64,000 nucleotides of DNA. Origin: Microbacterium sp. LWH3-1.2. GTDB lineage: Bacteria > Actinomycetota > Actinomycetes > Actinomycetales > Microbacteriaceae. Shown piece after piece: positions 43,891 through 53,733 of this stretch (position 1 is its first letter; every line of letters starts with the position of its first letter). The DNA is taken from the NCBI RefSeq assembly GCF_040675855.1, contig NZ_JBEGIK010000001.1, positions 3,410,001 to 3,474,000 of the forward strand, written 5' to 3'. Both the position numbers and the translations under genes were made by a program. The notes under the pieces are model-generated. The model saw nothing but the letters and a program-made list of their open reading frames with translations, searched no databases and was not told where the DNA came from.

Positions 43891-46074
43891 GTGGCAGAAG
43901 CACAGTTGCGTCGAGCCGCCCGGGCGCGTGCAGCGCTCGATTACCTCGCGTCGAATGCGGCGCCGGGCGAGTACGTCCCCATCAGCGACATTTGGGAGGA
44001 CGCGGAACGCTCCGTACCTCTTTCCGAATACGAGTCCGAGATCAACACTCGCGGTCTGCGTCGAGGCGAGACGGACTGGCGTTTCGCGAGTTCTGATCTC
44101 GTCAACGCGGGCTGGCTGCGTAAGCACCCCGATGGTTCGGGGCGATGGGCCATCACTGAGTCGGGAATGCGGGCACTCGAGGAGTTTGGCGGTGACGAGC
44201 TCTTCGCAGAGGCGCAACAGCGAACGGCTGCCTCAAGACTTGAGTTGCGCGCCAGCATCGGCGACGCTCTGGCGACCGCGTGGGTCTCTGAAGATAGCGC
44301 GCAGCGGAAGATTCTTGCTGCTTCGCGGGCGTGGGTCGAGGAAGGTCTTCAGAGCGGCGGGTCGGTGTTCAGCCCGGGACTTTCCGTGTGGGACACCGCC
44401 ACGGTATCGGCGCTCCACTCGAAGTGGATCGGCGCGCCGCGGGTGGAGGGCGCCAACTTCGTCCAGAACCTCGCCGTTCAGCTCGAAGACGAGACCGATG
44501 CGGTCAAACTCCTCATGGCCGAGATCGTGGCGCTGCAGATTCTGCCCATCTCTACCGTCATGGGTCACGCCAAGAAGACGGAGAAGGTCGAGGCGGTTCT
44601 TCAGCTGATGAAGCATGGAGTCTCAATCCCGACCCTGTTCGACGAAGCGTTTGGAGGTGGCGCCTTCAATCCCGGAACCGGGATGATGTCGCGCATCAAT
44701 CACGCGGTCACGATCATCGTCAATCTCGCCAAAGCGTGGGTGGATCTCAACGCTGACGAGCAAGAGCGGGTGCTCCACGACCCACGAGCATGGCGCTCGT
44801 TCGTACTGTCCGTCGACGGCGATTCCTTCCCGACTCAGCGATACTCGCTCATGTATCTCGTGCATCCGGGATTCTTTGGGCCCATCGTGTCCGAGGACCA
44901 CCGGCATCGCATCCGCGAAGCGTTCATTGGCGAGATCGGTGGACAGTTTGGCGACGACGCGGACGACGACCTGCGGCGGATCGTGCTTGCGCTGCAAGCG
45001 AAGACTGGCAAGCCTGTCAGCTTCTACAAAAGCCCGCTGCGCGATCGATGGCACCCGGATGCTCATCCCGAGCCGCCGATCGATCTCCCTGTCGGCCCCG
45101 TGGAGGCCGATGAGGATGAGGCCGTCGCCGATTCGCGAGGGTTCCGGCCAATGGACATCGATGTCGCCTTACTGAGCGACGAGCTCAACCTGGACGCCGG
45201 TTGGATCACACGCGTGCTCGATGCTTTGCATCGGCGCGGCCAGGTGATCCTCTACGGCCCCCCGGGAACCGGCAAGACGTTCGTCGCGAAGGCGCTGACG
45301 CAGGCGATCACCGACGGTCGCCAGGAGGCGCAGCGTCGCATCCAGTTCCACCCTTCCTACACCTACGAGGACTTCTTCGCGGGCTACCGTCCGCGCGAGA
45401 AAAACGGACAACTCGTTTTCGAACTCGCCAGGGGCCCGCTGAGCCGCATCGCCGAGGATGCACGCAGGGATCCGGATGTCGCACACGTCCTCCTCATCGA
45501 CGAGATCAATCGGGCGAACCTGTCCAAAGTCTTCGGCGAGCTTTACTACCTCCTCGAATACCGGGGTGACGCCATCGATCTCCTCTACGCCGGGTCCGGG
45601 ACCGACGGCGGCGACACCTTCGAGTTGCCCCCTAACGTGCTGATCATCGGGACGATGAATACTGCCGACCGCTCTATCGCTCTGCTCGACTCGGCGATGC
45701 GGAGGCGCTTTTCGTTCTTCGAACTTCACCCCGAGGTGCCACCGGTGGAGGGGATCCTTGATCGCTGGGTGCGAGAGCATCCGCAGACCTACCCGCTGCC
45801 CGCGCTGTTCAGTGAACTGAACTCGCGCATCCGGGATCGGGAGGACCGAATCGGCCCGAGCTACCTGCTTCGCTCGGACGATCTCTCCGTGCAGGATCTC
45901 GACGCGATCTGGACCGAGAACCTTCTCCCGCTTCTCGAAGAGCGTCATCTGGGCACGGACGTCAACGTCGCATCGCGCTTCTCACTCTCCTCGCTGCTCT
46001 CGGCACTTCAGCCGACAGCGTCGACGGCGGACACGGTCGAATCGGGCGGATCGACCACCTCCGAGGCGTCCTGA
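43891..46074 (+). CDS. mcrB: McrB-type restriction GTPase with N-terminal winged-helix domain
   Basis: The 727-residue protein is the motor of a type IV (modification-dependent) restriction system. Residues 1 to about 110 form an Mrr-N-like winged helix (VPISDIWEDAERSVPLSEYE, DLVNAGWLRKHPDGSGRWAI), probably for DNA recognition. The AAA+ GTPase has Walker A YGPPGTGKTF (about 455-464), Walker B VLLIDEINRANLSKVFGEL and the McrB signature GTMNTADRSIALLDSAMRRR. The GTG at 43891 is chosen for its AGGAGG and upstream TAGACT. It lies seven bases before mcrC, with which it acts as a complex. Confidence 0.9.
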   Translation: MAEAQLRRAARARAALDYLASNAAPGEYVPISDIWEDAERSVPLSEYESEINTRGLRRGETDWRFASSDLVNAGWLRKHPDGSGRWAITESGMRALEEFGGDELFAEAQQRTAASRLELRASIGDALATAWVSEDSAQRKILAASRAWVEEGLQSGGSVFSPGLSVWDTATVSALHSKWIGAPRVEGANFVQNLAVQLEDETDAVKLLMAEIVALQILPISTVMGHAKKTEKVEAVLQLMKHGVSIPTLFDEAFGGGAFNPGTGMMSRINHAVTIIVNLAKAWVDLNADEQERVLHDPRAWRSFVLSVDGDSFPTQRYSLMYLVHPGFFGPIVSEDHRHRIREAFIGEIGGQFGDDADDDLRRIVLALQAKTGKPVSFYKSPLRDRWHPDAHPEPPIDLPVGPVEADEDEAVADSRGFRPMDIDVALLSDELNLDAGWITRVLDALHRRGQVILYGPPGTGKTFVAKALTQAITDGRQEAQRRIQFHPSYTYEDFFAGYRPREKNGQLVFELARGPLSRIAEDARRDPDVAHVLLIDEINRANLSKVFGELYYLLEYRGDAIDLLYAGSGTDGGDTFELPPNVLIIGTMNTADRSIALLDSAMRRRFSFFELHPEVPPVEGILDRWVREHPQTYPLPALFSELNSRIRDREDRIGPSYLLRSDDLSVQDLDAIWTENLLPLLEERHLGTDVNVASRFSLSSLLSALQPTASTADTVESGGSTTSEAS

Positions 46075-46081
46075 TCTCGCC

Positions 46082-47269
46082 ATGCCCGAGCGCGTCTACA
46101 TCAGGGAGAAGGGTGAGAGCTTCGTCGACCTGACGCTCGCGCAGGCGATGGAGCTGCAGGATCTTGGATTCTGTCGTGTCACCCCAACTTCGACCGCAGG
46201 GCGCTGGCGGATAACTGACGTCCTGAAGGTCGGAGTGGCGGTTGCGAGCGGCTGTGAGCTCCACGTGGTGCCGAAAACGCCGCTCGAGAACATCGTCTTA
46301 ATGGCCTCGCTGGGAGGAGTTCAGCTGCGCCTTGGTGCCGATGACGTGGGGCACGGCAGCGACAACTCGATCCCGACGGCTATTGCACGTGCGCTTCTTA
46401 TCGCGGTCGAGCAGGCGACGCGACGGGGGTTGCTCAAGGGCTACCGGAGCGTGCAGGAGTCCGCCGCGGTCGTGCGCGGTCGGTGGGACATCTCGCGCCA
46501 GCTCGCGAAGCGACCCGGCATCCCGCTCCCCGTCGAGATCGAGTTCGACGATTTCACGGAGGACATCGATGAGAACCGGATCCTGCTGACGGCGCTGCGC
46601 GTGCTCGCCCGGCTTGATGGAATAGCGGACGTGCTCGGCTCTGCCTTCACCGCGGTGCAGATCCTTTTCGCAGATGTGGAGTCGTTGCCCCGCGGAAGGC
46701 CACTCCCCGATGTCCGCCCCAATCGGCTGAACCAGCACTACACCGTGCCCCTTCGCCTGGCACGCGTGATTCTGGAGGCCGTGTCATGGACCCATCGGGA
46801 TGGGGCCACGGTTGGAGGCACGTTTCTCGTCGACATGGCGATGGTGTTCGAGGGATACATAGCCAATCGCCTTCGCGCGAATCTTGCGGAGATCGGGCTC
46901 GACGTGACGGCGCAAGATCGAGGCCGGTGGTTCGATGTCGACAGATCGGTGGCACTTCGGCCAGACATCGTTATCTCGCGTGACGGCGCTCCAGTGACGG
47001 TTGCAGACACCAAGTACAAGGTGCTCGGCAGCGGGAACGGCGCGATGCCCAATGGGGATGTGTATCAGGCTGTCGCATACGCGCTCGCGCTCGACGTCCC
47101 CACCGCGCACCTCATCTACGTGTCGGGCGATGTTGTCGCCCGCGTTCTCCAGATCCCCTCGGCGGGTATCGATGTCCACGTCCACGCCCTGCCGCTCGAG
47201 GGGAATGCCCGGGCACTCGAGCACGGTGTGGCCACGCTCGGCGCGAAGCTCGTACACAGCAGGCAATGA
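46082..47269 (+). CDS. mcrC: McrC-type restriction nuclease subunit
   Basis: The 395-residue protein is the nuclease partner of McrB. Recognisable stretches are VVRGRWDISRQLAKRPG, FTEDIDENRILLTALRVLAR and the catalytic PD-(D/E)xK site in LRPDIVISRDGAPVTVADTK (about residues 290-310), which ends in Asp-Thr-Lys. McrBC complexes cut DNA bearing modified cytosines while translocating with GTP. The gene starts seven bases after mcrB. The composition is slightly less G+C-rich than the chromosome to the left. Confidence 0.9.
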   Translation: MPERVYIREKGESFVDLTLAQAMELQDLGFCRVTPTSTAGRWRITDVLKVGVAVASGCELHVVPKTPLENIVLMASLGGVQLRLGADDVGHGSDNSIPTAIARALLIAVEQATRRGLLKGYRSVQESAAVVRGRWDISRQLAKRPGIPLPVEIEFDDFTEDIDENRILLTALRVLARLDGIADVLGSAFTAVQILFADVESLPRGRPLPDVRPNRLNQHYTVPLRLARVILEAVSWTHRDGATVGGTFLVDMAMVFEGYIANRLRANLAEIGLDVTAQDRGRWFDVDRSVALRPDIVISRDGAPVTVADTKYKVLGSGNGAMPNGDVYQAVAYALALDVPTAHLIYVSGDVVARVLQIPSAGIDVHVHALPLEGNARALEHGVATLGAKLVHSRQ

Positions 47270-47500
47270 GCGATCGGCTCACCGAACTCGTGAATGCGTC
47301 CACGCACCGAGCGCAGGTACCGCAGACATCCATCCGTCATCCTCTCGCCGAAGGGGCCTACCAAGAATGAAGCGCGGCGTCGTTTCCCATTCCGCGGACG
47401 TACCGCGGATTCACGGCCGAGCTCGACTCCATCCACGTCGAAAGCAGCAGCCGAGTCGTAAGGAGGCCTAGCCCTCGGGGGTCCGGTGCTTCGCGGAGCA

Positions 47501-47643
47501 TTCAGCAATCCGTTCTCTGGACTACTGCGGCCGGGCATACCGCGTCTGCGGACCCGACGGCAGGGCGACGAGCGGCATCGCGTCGTTGAGTCGCGTCGCG
47601 ACGGCATCCAGATCATCGTCGAAGAGGTCCGCGTACGTGTCCA
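47501..47643. repeat. right copy of a direct repeat flanking mcrBC
   Basis: This segment covers the 3' end of the intact integrase and about 20 bases beyond. It matches 43619-43765 along nearly its whole length, with scattered substitutions (for example GGCGACGAGCGGCATCGCGT against GAGCGACGAGCGGCATCGCG). The copies are in the same direction about 3.88 kb apart. Confidence 0.8.
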
Positions 47644-48652
47644 GCGTCATCGCCGCCGACGCGTGGCCGAGCATCCGCTGCACTGCCTTCACGTTCGCGC
47701 CCGAGCTGATCGCGAGTGACGCGGCGGTGTGACGGAGGTCGTGCGGAGTGAGCCGCGGGATCGATGGATCGAACTCCTGCGCCCGCCGCACCGCGTTCGC
47801 GAACCATCCCTTGCTGCCTGAGTTGCGCATGTGATTGACCCCGTCGCCGAAGAGCAGTCCCTCGGGCCCCTTGCCGGCGCACGCCTGCTCGATCATCGGG
47901 GCGAGACGCTCGGGGTAAGGCACCGAGCGCTTCTCATGCGTCTTGGGCGTGCCGACGTGGATCTCGTAGGCGATCATCACCGCGTTCTCTTCGATGACGA
48001 AGCGGCGACGCAGGCGATTCACGCTGCGCACACGCAGCCCTGTCGCCTCACCCCAGCGGAGGCCGGTGTACGCCAGCGTCAGCACGAGCGTCGGGTACGC
48101 CGAGCATGCCGCCAGCGTCGCCACCTGGTCGTGCGAGAGGTAGACGCGACGCTTGCCCGGCCCGTGCCGAGGAAGGTTGCGCACGTGTCGGGCCGGATTG
48201 CTCGCGAGGCGTCGATCGTCGATCGCGACGTCGAGGATGCCGGCGAGAACTCCCAGTGCGCGAAGAACGACCGTGCGCGACTTCTGCGTCGCGAGGTCGG
48301 ACACCCAATCCTGGACTTCGGAGCGACGGATCGAGGAGATCTCCCTGTCGGCCCACACAGGCGCGACATGGTTCTTCCACGCCCGCTCGAGCGTCATGTA
48401 GTACGAGGGCTTCGACATCGGCGGCTGCTTGGATCGCAGCCAGCTGTCGGCGAACATCCGGACAGGAACCCGTGACGAGGACGGGTCGATGTACTCACCC
48501 TTCGACTTCGACACCGTGACCATGGACAGGTAAAGCTTCGCCTCGCGCATCGTCGTGAAGCCGCGCTTCTCCGCCTCGGTACGATCGGGCTTGCGATAGC
48601 GCACGCGGTAGCGTCGGCCCTTCGCCGATTCGTATGGGGTGATGCTGCCCAT
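47522..48652 (-). CDS. tyrosine-type site-specific integrase
   Basis: The 376-residue protein is a phage/island integrase. An N-terminal SAM-like arm-binding part (MGSITPYESAKGRRYRVRYR) is followed by the core DNA-binding domain and the catalytic domain. The catalytic residues are Arg199 in TGLRWGEATGLR, His304 and Arg307 in HDLRHTAASLA, His330 in LGHASAAMT and Tyr340 in LDTYADLF. Its 3' end faces the mcrBC genes and the tRNA. A palindrome lies 41 bases upstream of its start. No excisionase is obvious. Confidence 0.92.
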   Translation of the reverse strand: MGSITPYESAKGRRYRVRYRKPDRTEAEKRGFTTMREAKLYLSMVTVSKSKGEYIDPSSSRVPVRMFADSWLRSKQPPMSKPSYYMTLERAWKNHVAPVWADREISSIRRSEVQDWVSDLATQKSRTVVLRALGVLAGILDVAIDDRRLASNPARHVRNLPRHGPGKRRVYLSHDQVATLAACSAYPTLVLTLAYTGLRWGEATGLRVRSVNRLRRRFVIEENAVMIAYEIHVGTPKTHEKRSVPYPERLAPMIEQACAGKGPEGLLFGDGVNHMRNSGSKGWFANAVRRAQEFDPSIPRLTPHDLRHTAASLAISSGANVKAVQRMLGHASAAMTLDTYADLFDDDLDAVATRLNDAMPLVALPSGPQTRYARPQ

Positions 48653-49217
48653 CTCGACCTCCGCTCACTCCGGCTCGACGGTCAGTATCGGGCCAGTGTC
48701 GGACACTGGCGGGATGCCGTCAACGCGGCTGATGACAGATGTGGATAGATGGCGGAAGACGTCGCTAACTGGCGTTGTGGCGAAGGGCGCCTCCCTCCGA
48801 CGCCGAGAGTGTAGCGATCGTTCGCGGCTCCGTTCTCGCCGCTCTCTCCTTGCAGACTCCGCGCTGGCGCGCGTCGCTTAGCAGCCGTTCGACGACGAGC
48901 ACTGCGCCGCGCCAGATCGCTGCGGCGGCTGACTGTCGGAGCGATGGCGAAACTGCGGTAGCACCGTGCCGTCACTGCGACGACGGCGCGACGTAGGTTG
49001 AATCGCCGCGCGAGTTGCGGGAACGAATCTCGAAGTCGCCATTTCTTGATGCAGTCGCGCCGCGGTGATGTCGAGCACGCGGCACCGGATCCTCCGGTCC
49101 ACGGTATGCCCAACCTTCCTTGAGTGCCTCGTCGATGACCTCGACCCTCTCGCTGCGGCATTTGGCTACCTTGATCGGACCAATCGACTCAGCTTGGCCA
49201 CCAACGGAGAGCTGAGA
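48653..49217. other. gap between integrase and peptidase genes, no clear gene
   Basis: This 565-base stretch contains no reading frame that resembles a protein. It begins with the palindrome at 48693-48709. Base composition is mixed and several frames are interrupted. It may hold the integrase promoter and control sites, or a degraded gene between two separately acquired modules. Confidence 0.5.
48693..48709. promoter_or_regulatory. 17-bp palindrome upstream of the integrase
   Basis: CCAGTGTC and GACACTGG are perfect inverted arms around one G. It lies 41 bases before the integrase ATG, suiting an operator for a repressor of the integrase or a protein-binding site for recombination. Confidence 0.55.
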
Positions 49218-49547
49218 TCACGGCCGCCTCTCACTGACCGTGCTCGACGCCTCAAGCTCTCGCCAGGTGGGGACAAGCGCGGTCATCATCGCGGCGAACG
49301 CCTTGCCGTGGGAGCGGTAGCGCAGGTGAAGGAGCTCATGGACAACGACATAGTCCTGGAAGTTGTCCGGCATGTCGACGAGGTCTCCCGCCAGGGTGAT
49401 GACACCGTCCGGCGCGCACGAGCCCCACTTGGTCTCTAGGTCAGTGATCACGACTTGGGTGGGGTTCACGCGGATCTTCGTTGCCCAGGCCATAGCTTTG
49501 CGAGTGAGCACCTGGTCGGCGGTCAGGACAATCTTGGGCCGCCTCAT
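49218..49547 (-). CDS. YgjP-type (DUF45) zinc metallopeptidase-like protein
   Basis: The 109-residue protein carries WGSC (residues 41-44), HELLH (70-74) and a third ligand His80, the pattern of YgjP-type zinc peptidases. It is shorter than typical free-standing YgjP proteins (about 170 or more), keeping mainly the catalytic core. Its ATG overlaps the hsdR stop in ATGA, so it belongs to the type I operon. Such small peptidases are often encoded beside hsdR; their role there is unknown. It may process or degrade a restriction subunit, which is a guess. Confidence 0.85.
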   Translation of the reverse strand: MRRPKIVLTADQVLTRKAMAWATKIRVNPTQVVITDLETKWGSCAPDGVITLAGDLVDMPDNFQDYVVVHELLHLRYRSHGKAFAAMMTALVPTWRELEASSTVSERRP

Positions 49548-52492
49548 CAGACCTTCTCCAGCACGTTCATGACGTTCTCGATGATCTCATTGCAGGCCTT
49601 CGCAGGAACGTTGTTGTCCAGCAGGGGCTTGTAGAGGCCACTACGGAGGCGGCGGCGCTCGTCCGGGTTCTGCTTCCAGTGCGGGAACTGGTTGACCGCG
49701 ATCTCGATGGTCAACGCGACGTGCTGAAGATCGACCTTGAGTCCACTCAATGCGTGTTCTGCACTCAGGACCGAGTAGACGCCCAAGGCTCGATCGGTAA
49801 GCCCAGCCTGCTTCGCAAACTCACGTAGCCGATCCTTCTCCTCGGCAATCGCCTTGAGCTCGTCCAGGGCGGCGAGCCCGTTGACCTTGCGCTCCTCGAG
49901 GTTCTCGATGACGCGGTCCGCCTTCTCCTTGATGCTTTGGAGCACGACCGCAGCGGCGGGGGTGTCCTCCATCTCCTGCCGCAGACCGCGCAGTAGGTTG
50001 TAGACCTTTTCCTCCGGCGGTCCGTCGTCCTTGCCTATGGCTTCCAGTGTCTGGACGTCGAAGGTGGCAACTTTGGTGAAGCGGCCGAGACCGTCCTGGG
50101 TCGCGCTCTCCTCGATCAACCGCTTGGTCTTGTACTCCAGGTCGGCAGTGAAGCCGCCGGCGTCGGAGTATGCGTTTCGCACGGCGGCGTACAGTACGGA
50201 GAGCCGCTTGTATGTCGCGATGTGGTCGCGCAGCTCTGCTGACGGCGAGAGGATCTCCCATAGCGACTCGATGTCGCGGTAGGCGTCGAAGAATTCCTTG
50301 CGCGCTTCCTGGGTGAGGAACTTGCCGTAGACGAGGCTCTCCAACTGCTCGTCGGCACCCTGACCGCTCTCAACCTGGAGGTATTCGGTCGAGGCCGCGT
50401 CGATCTTGACGAGCAGATCGGCCAGCAGCACATCAAGGTCTTCCAGCGCGCCCTCGACGTCGGACGAGTCGAAGCGCAACGCCTTATGTAGCTCTTTCAG
50501 GATGCCGACGAAGTCCACCACCAGGCCGACCTTCTTCTGTACTCCCTCGCTGTCGACGTAGGGGCGGTTCACGCGCGCGAGCGCCTGGAGCAGCACGTGG
50601 TCGCGCATCGGCTTGTCCAGGTACATCGCGTACAGCACCGGAGCGTCGTATCCGGTCAGCAGCTTGTCGGTGACAATCAGGATCTTTGGCTGCTGGTCAG
50701 CCTTCTTGAATTGGCGGCGCACCTCCTTCTCCCGGTCATCCGAGAGCTGGAGATCGTGGACATCCGGCCGCTCGACGACGTCGTTGGCGTTCTTGCTGTA
50801 GACGACCTCGGACCATTCGGTCGGCAGCAGTTCGTCGAGCGCGCGCTTGTACTTGGCGCACGTTTCCCGGTCGACGGCAACGAGGAACGCCTTGTAGCTC
50901 AATGGGTCGACGTTCTCCATAAAGTGGTTGGCGACAAACTCGGCCACCTGTTTGACGCGGCTGTCTGCACCAAGGAAGGTACGCAGGCCAACGGCCCGCT
51001 GGAGTACCTTGTTGAGCTCCTCGACGTCAGTGATGTCCTCGTCATTCGCGAGGGCGTAGAACTGCTCGTCGAGGTCCTCGGGCTCCATGGACATTGTCGA
51101 CGGAGCAAGCAGGTACTTGATCGGCAACGTCGTCTCGTCGTCGATGGACTCGATGATCGAGTACTTGTGCAGATAGCCCTTCTCGTCCTGGGCGCCGAAG
51201 ATCTGGAACGATCCCGACCCGCCGCCGTGCGTGCCCCCGACCGGAGTTCCGGTGAAGCCGATGATGGTGGAGTTCGGCACGGCGGCCATCAAGTAGGAGC
51301 CGAGGTCAGCAGCGACGGAGCGATGAGCTTCGTCGATGAACACGAAGATGTTGTCCCGGTCTGAGCTGTCCTTCCGGATCGTCTCGAACTTGTGAATCAT
51401 CGACACCACGAGCCCGCGGAAGTCTGAGTCGAGGATGTCCTGCAGGTCGTCTCGACTGTTGGCCCGCCGGACCGGAATGTCATTGGCCTGCATCTCGCCA
51501 AGGAGCCTGTCGACCCACTCCTTGAGCTGGCCCTCGAGCTCAGTGCGGTCGACCACAAGGATGATGGTCGCGTTCTTGAAGCGGTCCTTTTGGCTCAGGA
51601 TCGACTGGGCCGCGGTAAGCAACGTAAACGTCTTGCCCGAGCCCTGGGTGTGCCAGATCAGCCCACGGTTCTTCGTCGAGTCGGCGCAGCGTTCAACGAC
51701 GGCGTCGACAGCCCCGCGCTGGTGCTCGCGGAGGACAGACTTCCGGGTCTCGCCGTCCTCGACGTAGAAGAGCACCCACTCGTGAACGGTGCGCAGGAAG
51801 TCGCGTGGCTCGAAGAACGCCTGCACCGCGTCACGGTAGGACTCGTCGCTAGTGTGCTTCCACTTGAAGAGCATCCGGCGATTGACGTTCCACGTGACGC
51901 CGTACCAGTAGTCGATCAGGTGCGTCTCGTTGTGCAGCTGCACCTGCGTGAGGAGCTCGGGCGTCTCCTTCTCGTAGCGCCGAAGCTGGGTAACCGCCTT
52001 CGTCAGAGCATCGCGATCTTTCGGGTTCTTGTGCTCGACGATGGTCACCGGGATGCCGTTGACGACGAACATGACATCGGCGCGGTTGCCCTTGGCGCGC
52101 GCGGGCGGCTCGATCTTCCACTCCCAGGTGACCTGCAGCGCGTTCTGATCCGGGAAGGCGTAGTCGACGATCTGCACCGGTCGCTGTCGCTGCTCGTTCT
52201 CGTCGCGCCACTGTCGCTCTCCGCGCAGCCATCGAAGCACCTCGCGGTTGCCCTCAATCGTTGCCGGTAGCGCCTCAATGCTCTCGACAATCGCTCGAGC
52301 CTGATCCTCGGTCAGCCACGAGTTGAACTGTCGGAGCTTGTCCTCCAGCACCTCGGGGAAAAGCATGTTCGCGCGGCCGCGCCGCATGCCCTCAGCTTCC
52401 TCGGGAGTGAGTTGCTCCCATCCGACAGCCGAGGCGTGCTTCACCATCGGAAACTGCACCGACTTGGCCTCGGATATCTTGATCTGGGTCAC
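49547..52492 (-). CDS. hsdR: type I restriction enzyme, motor/nuclease subunit
   Basis: The 981-residue protein has the HsdR domain order. The N-terminal nuclease (about residues 150-190) contains [16 protein letters not shown] with the Glu-x-Lys of the PD-(D/E)xK site. The SF2 translocase has Walker A in [13 protein letters not shown], the box [24 protein letters not shown] and later [11 protein letters not shown]-terminal helical region follows. It pumps and cuts unmethylated DNA in complex with HsdM and HsdS. The start is the GTG overlapping the hsdS stop in GTGA. Confidence 0.95.
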   Translation of the reverse strand: MTQIKISEAKSVQFPMVKHASAVGWEQLTPEEAEGMRRGRANMLFPEVLEDKLRQFNSWLTEDQARAIVESIEALPATIEGNREVLRWLRGERQWRDENEQRQRPVQIVDYAFPDQNALQVTWEWKIEPPARAKGNRADVMFVVNGIPVTIVEHKNPKDRDALTKAVTQLRRYEKETPELLTQVQLHNETHLIDYWYGVTWNVNRRMLFKWKHTSDESYRDAVQAFFEPRDFLRTVHEWVLFYVEDGETRKSVLREHQRGAVDAVVERCADSTKNRGLIWHTQGSGKTFTLLTAAQSILSQKDRFKNATIILVVDRTELEGQLKEWVDRLLGEMQANDIPVRRANSRDDLQDILDSDFRGLVVSMIHKFETIRKDSSDRDNIFVFIDEAHRSVAADLGSYLMAAVPNSTIIGFTGTPVGGTHGGGSGSFQIFGAQDEKGYLHKYSIIESIDDETTLPIKYLLAPSTMSMEPEDLDEQFYALANDEDITDVEELNKVLQRAVGLRTFLGADSRVKQVAEFVANHFMENVDPLSYKAFLVAVDRETCAKYKRALDELLPTEWSEVVYSKNANDVVERPDVHDLQLSDDREKEVRRQFKKADQQPKILIVTDKLLTGYDAPVLYAMYLDKPMRDHVLLQALARVNRPYVDSEGVQKKVGLVVDFVGILKELHKALRFDSSDVEGALEDLDVLLADLLVKIDAASTEYLQVESGQGADEQLESLVYGKFLTQEARKEFFDAYRDIESLWEILSPSAELRDHIATYKRLSVLYAAVRNAYSDAGGFTADLEYKTKRLIEESATQDGLGRFTKVATFDVQTLEAIGKDDGPPEEKVYNLLRGLRQEMEDTPAAAVVLQSIKEKADRVIENLEERKVNGLAALDELKAIAEEKDRLREFAKQAGLTDRALGVYSVLSAEHALSGLKVDLQHVALTIEIAVNQFPHWKQNPDERRRLRSGLYKPLLDNNVPAKACNEIIENVMNVLEKV

Positions 52493-53733
52493 GCAGTGCT
52501 CCCTTCGAGCGTCGACAGTGCACTCACGTCGAGGTCGTCCACAGATACCTCGCCCGTCATTAGCTTGTGGAGTAGCGACTTGAAGAGCTGGCCGATTACG
52601 TCGCGCTTGCGTCGATGCAGGTCGATCTTGCGGTCGAGGGCGTCAAGTACGTCGACGATCTCCTGCTGCTCATCGGTAGTGGACGGCACCGGCACGTCGA
52701 TCTTGCGCACGATGTCGAGGTTCAGGTTCTGCTGTTGTCCACCGTGCGCTAGCAAGCGGATTGCTTCATACCTCGACGTCAGAAAGTGGTAGAGGTACCG
52801 CGGCAGGACATCGTCATCCGTCGGCGTCATCGCCGCACAGGCCTGGTTGCATGATGCCTCGATACCCAGAATCCCGACCTTCCCGCGCGTTACGCCTTGC
52901 CCGTACATGGCCATCAGCAACGTGCCCGTACCGAGCATCTTCGCGGCAGATCCGTCGAGCCCAGCCTGCGTGATGTGTTCGGCCGTCTCGGTGATAACGG
53001 AGTAATTCACCTCAGTCGTCTTGACCCAGGGGATCGTGCCACCGACCCAGTACGAGTCGTTACCCCGCGATGGTGTCCCGCCAGAGGTGACCGAGAAGTG
53101 CTTGTCGATAGTGGCTAACTCCCAACCCTCCGGGATTTGGCCGATCTCGGTCTCCTTCTGCGGCTCATCCCTCAGCCCCTGGGAGAACAATCGCTGCATC
53201 GCCGCCGCCTTGGTCTCAGCGGCCGACTCGAGCGCCCTCTCCTCCCCTTGGAGTTGCGTCAACAGCAACCTCAGAGTCCGGCTGATCGCAGTTTGGTCTT
53301 CGAACGGTACGAGCGGGATCTGAAGGTCGCGCAGGGTGGCACCGTTCACGCTTGCAAACGTAGATCCCGTCGCCTGCGCCTCAAGCGCTGGCTTCATGAA
53401 CCCGAGCGCGAAGTACAGGTACCACGGATCAACCCCCTCGGCGGCGCGGATCGCTGACACACCACGCCCAATGACGGCGTCCTCCGTTGCCATGTTCACG
53501 TCACCAACCGGGGCGCGAACCGATATCAGAACGTCGTTAGGCTTCGCGAACTTACTGCCCTGTCTGCACCAGACTCGCGGGGTTGGATGCACGAGTCCGA
53601 AGTCGGCCTTTCCCTGATAGAACGGAAGGCCCTCGCGATGCTCGTTGTAGGTAGCCGAAGGAGGCGACTGGCCGAGAAAGACCTCAGACACCTCAGGGTC
53701 ACCCAGCCGCACGGTCTTGATCGCAACGCTCAC
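52489..53733 (-). CDS. hsdS: type I restriction-modification specificity subunit
   Basis: The 414-residue protein has the usual two target-recognition domains separated by helical spacers. The first ends in [20 protein letters not shown] with a helix [18 protein letters not shown]; the second starts at [20 protein letters not shown] and ends in [20 protein letters not shown]. Each half-site of the DNA target is read by one domain, so the recognition sequence cannot be deduced from the protein alone. It is coupled by GTGA overlaps to hsdM before it and hsdR after it. Confidence 0.95.
   Translation of the reverse strand: MSVAIKTVRLGDPEVSEVFLGQSPPSATYNEHREGLPFYQGKADFGLVHPTPRVWCRQGSKFAKPNDVLISVRAPVGDVNMATEDAVIGRGVSAIRAAEGVDPWYLYFALGFMKPALEAQATGSTFASVNGATLRDLQIPLVPFEDQTAISRTLRLLLTQLQGEERALESAAETKAAAMQRLFSQGLRDEPQKETEIGQIPEGWELATIDKHFSVTSGGTPSRGNDSYWVGGTIPWVKTTEVNYSVITETAEHITQAGLDGSAAKMLGTGTLLMAMYGQGVTRGKVGILGIEASCNQACAAMTPTDDDVLPRYLYHFLTSRYEAIRLLAHGGQQQNLNLDIVRKIDVPVPSTTDEQQEIVDVLDALDRKIDLHRRKRDVIGQLFKSLLHKLMTGEVSVDDLDVSALSTLEGSTA

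Noticed and set aside
48682..49161. Open frame on the minus strand in the gap after the integrase (159 codons)
   Set aside because: Its composition is extremely Arg- and Ser-rich with no start signal. It includes the palindrome and looks non-coding.
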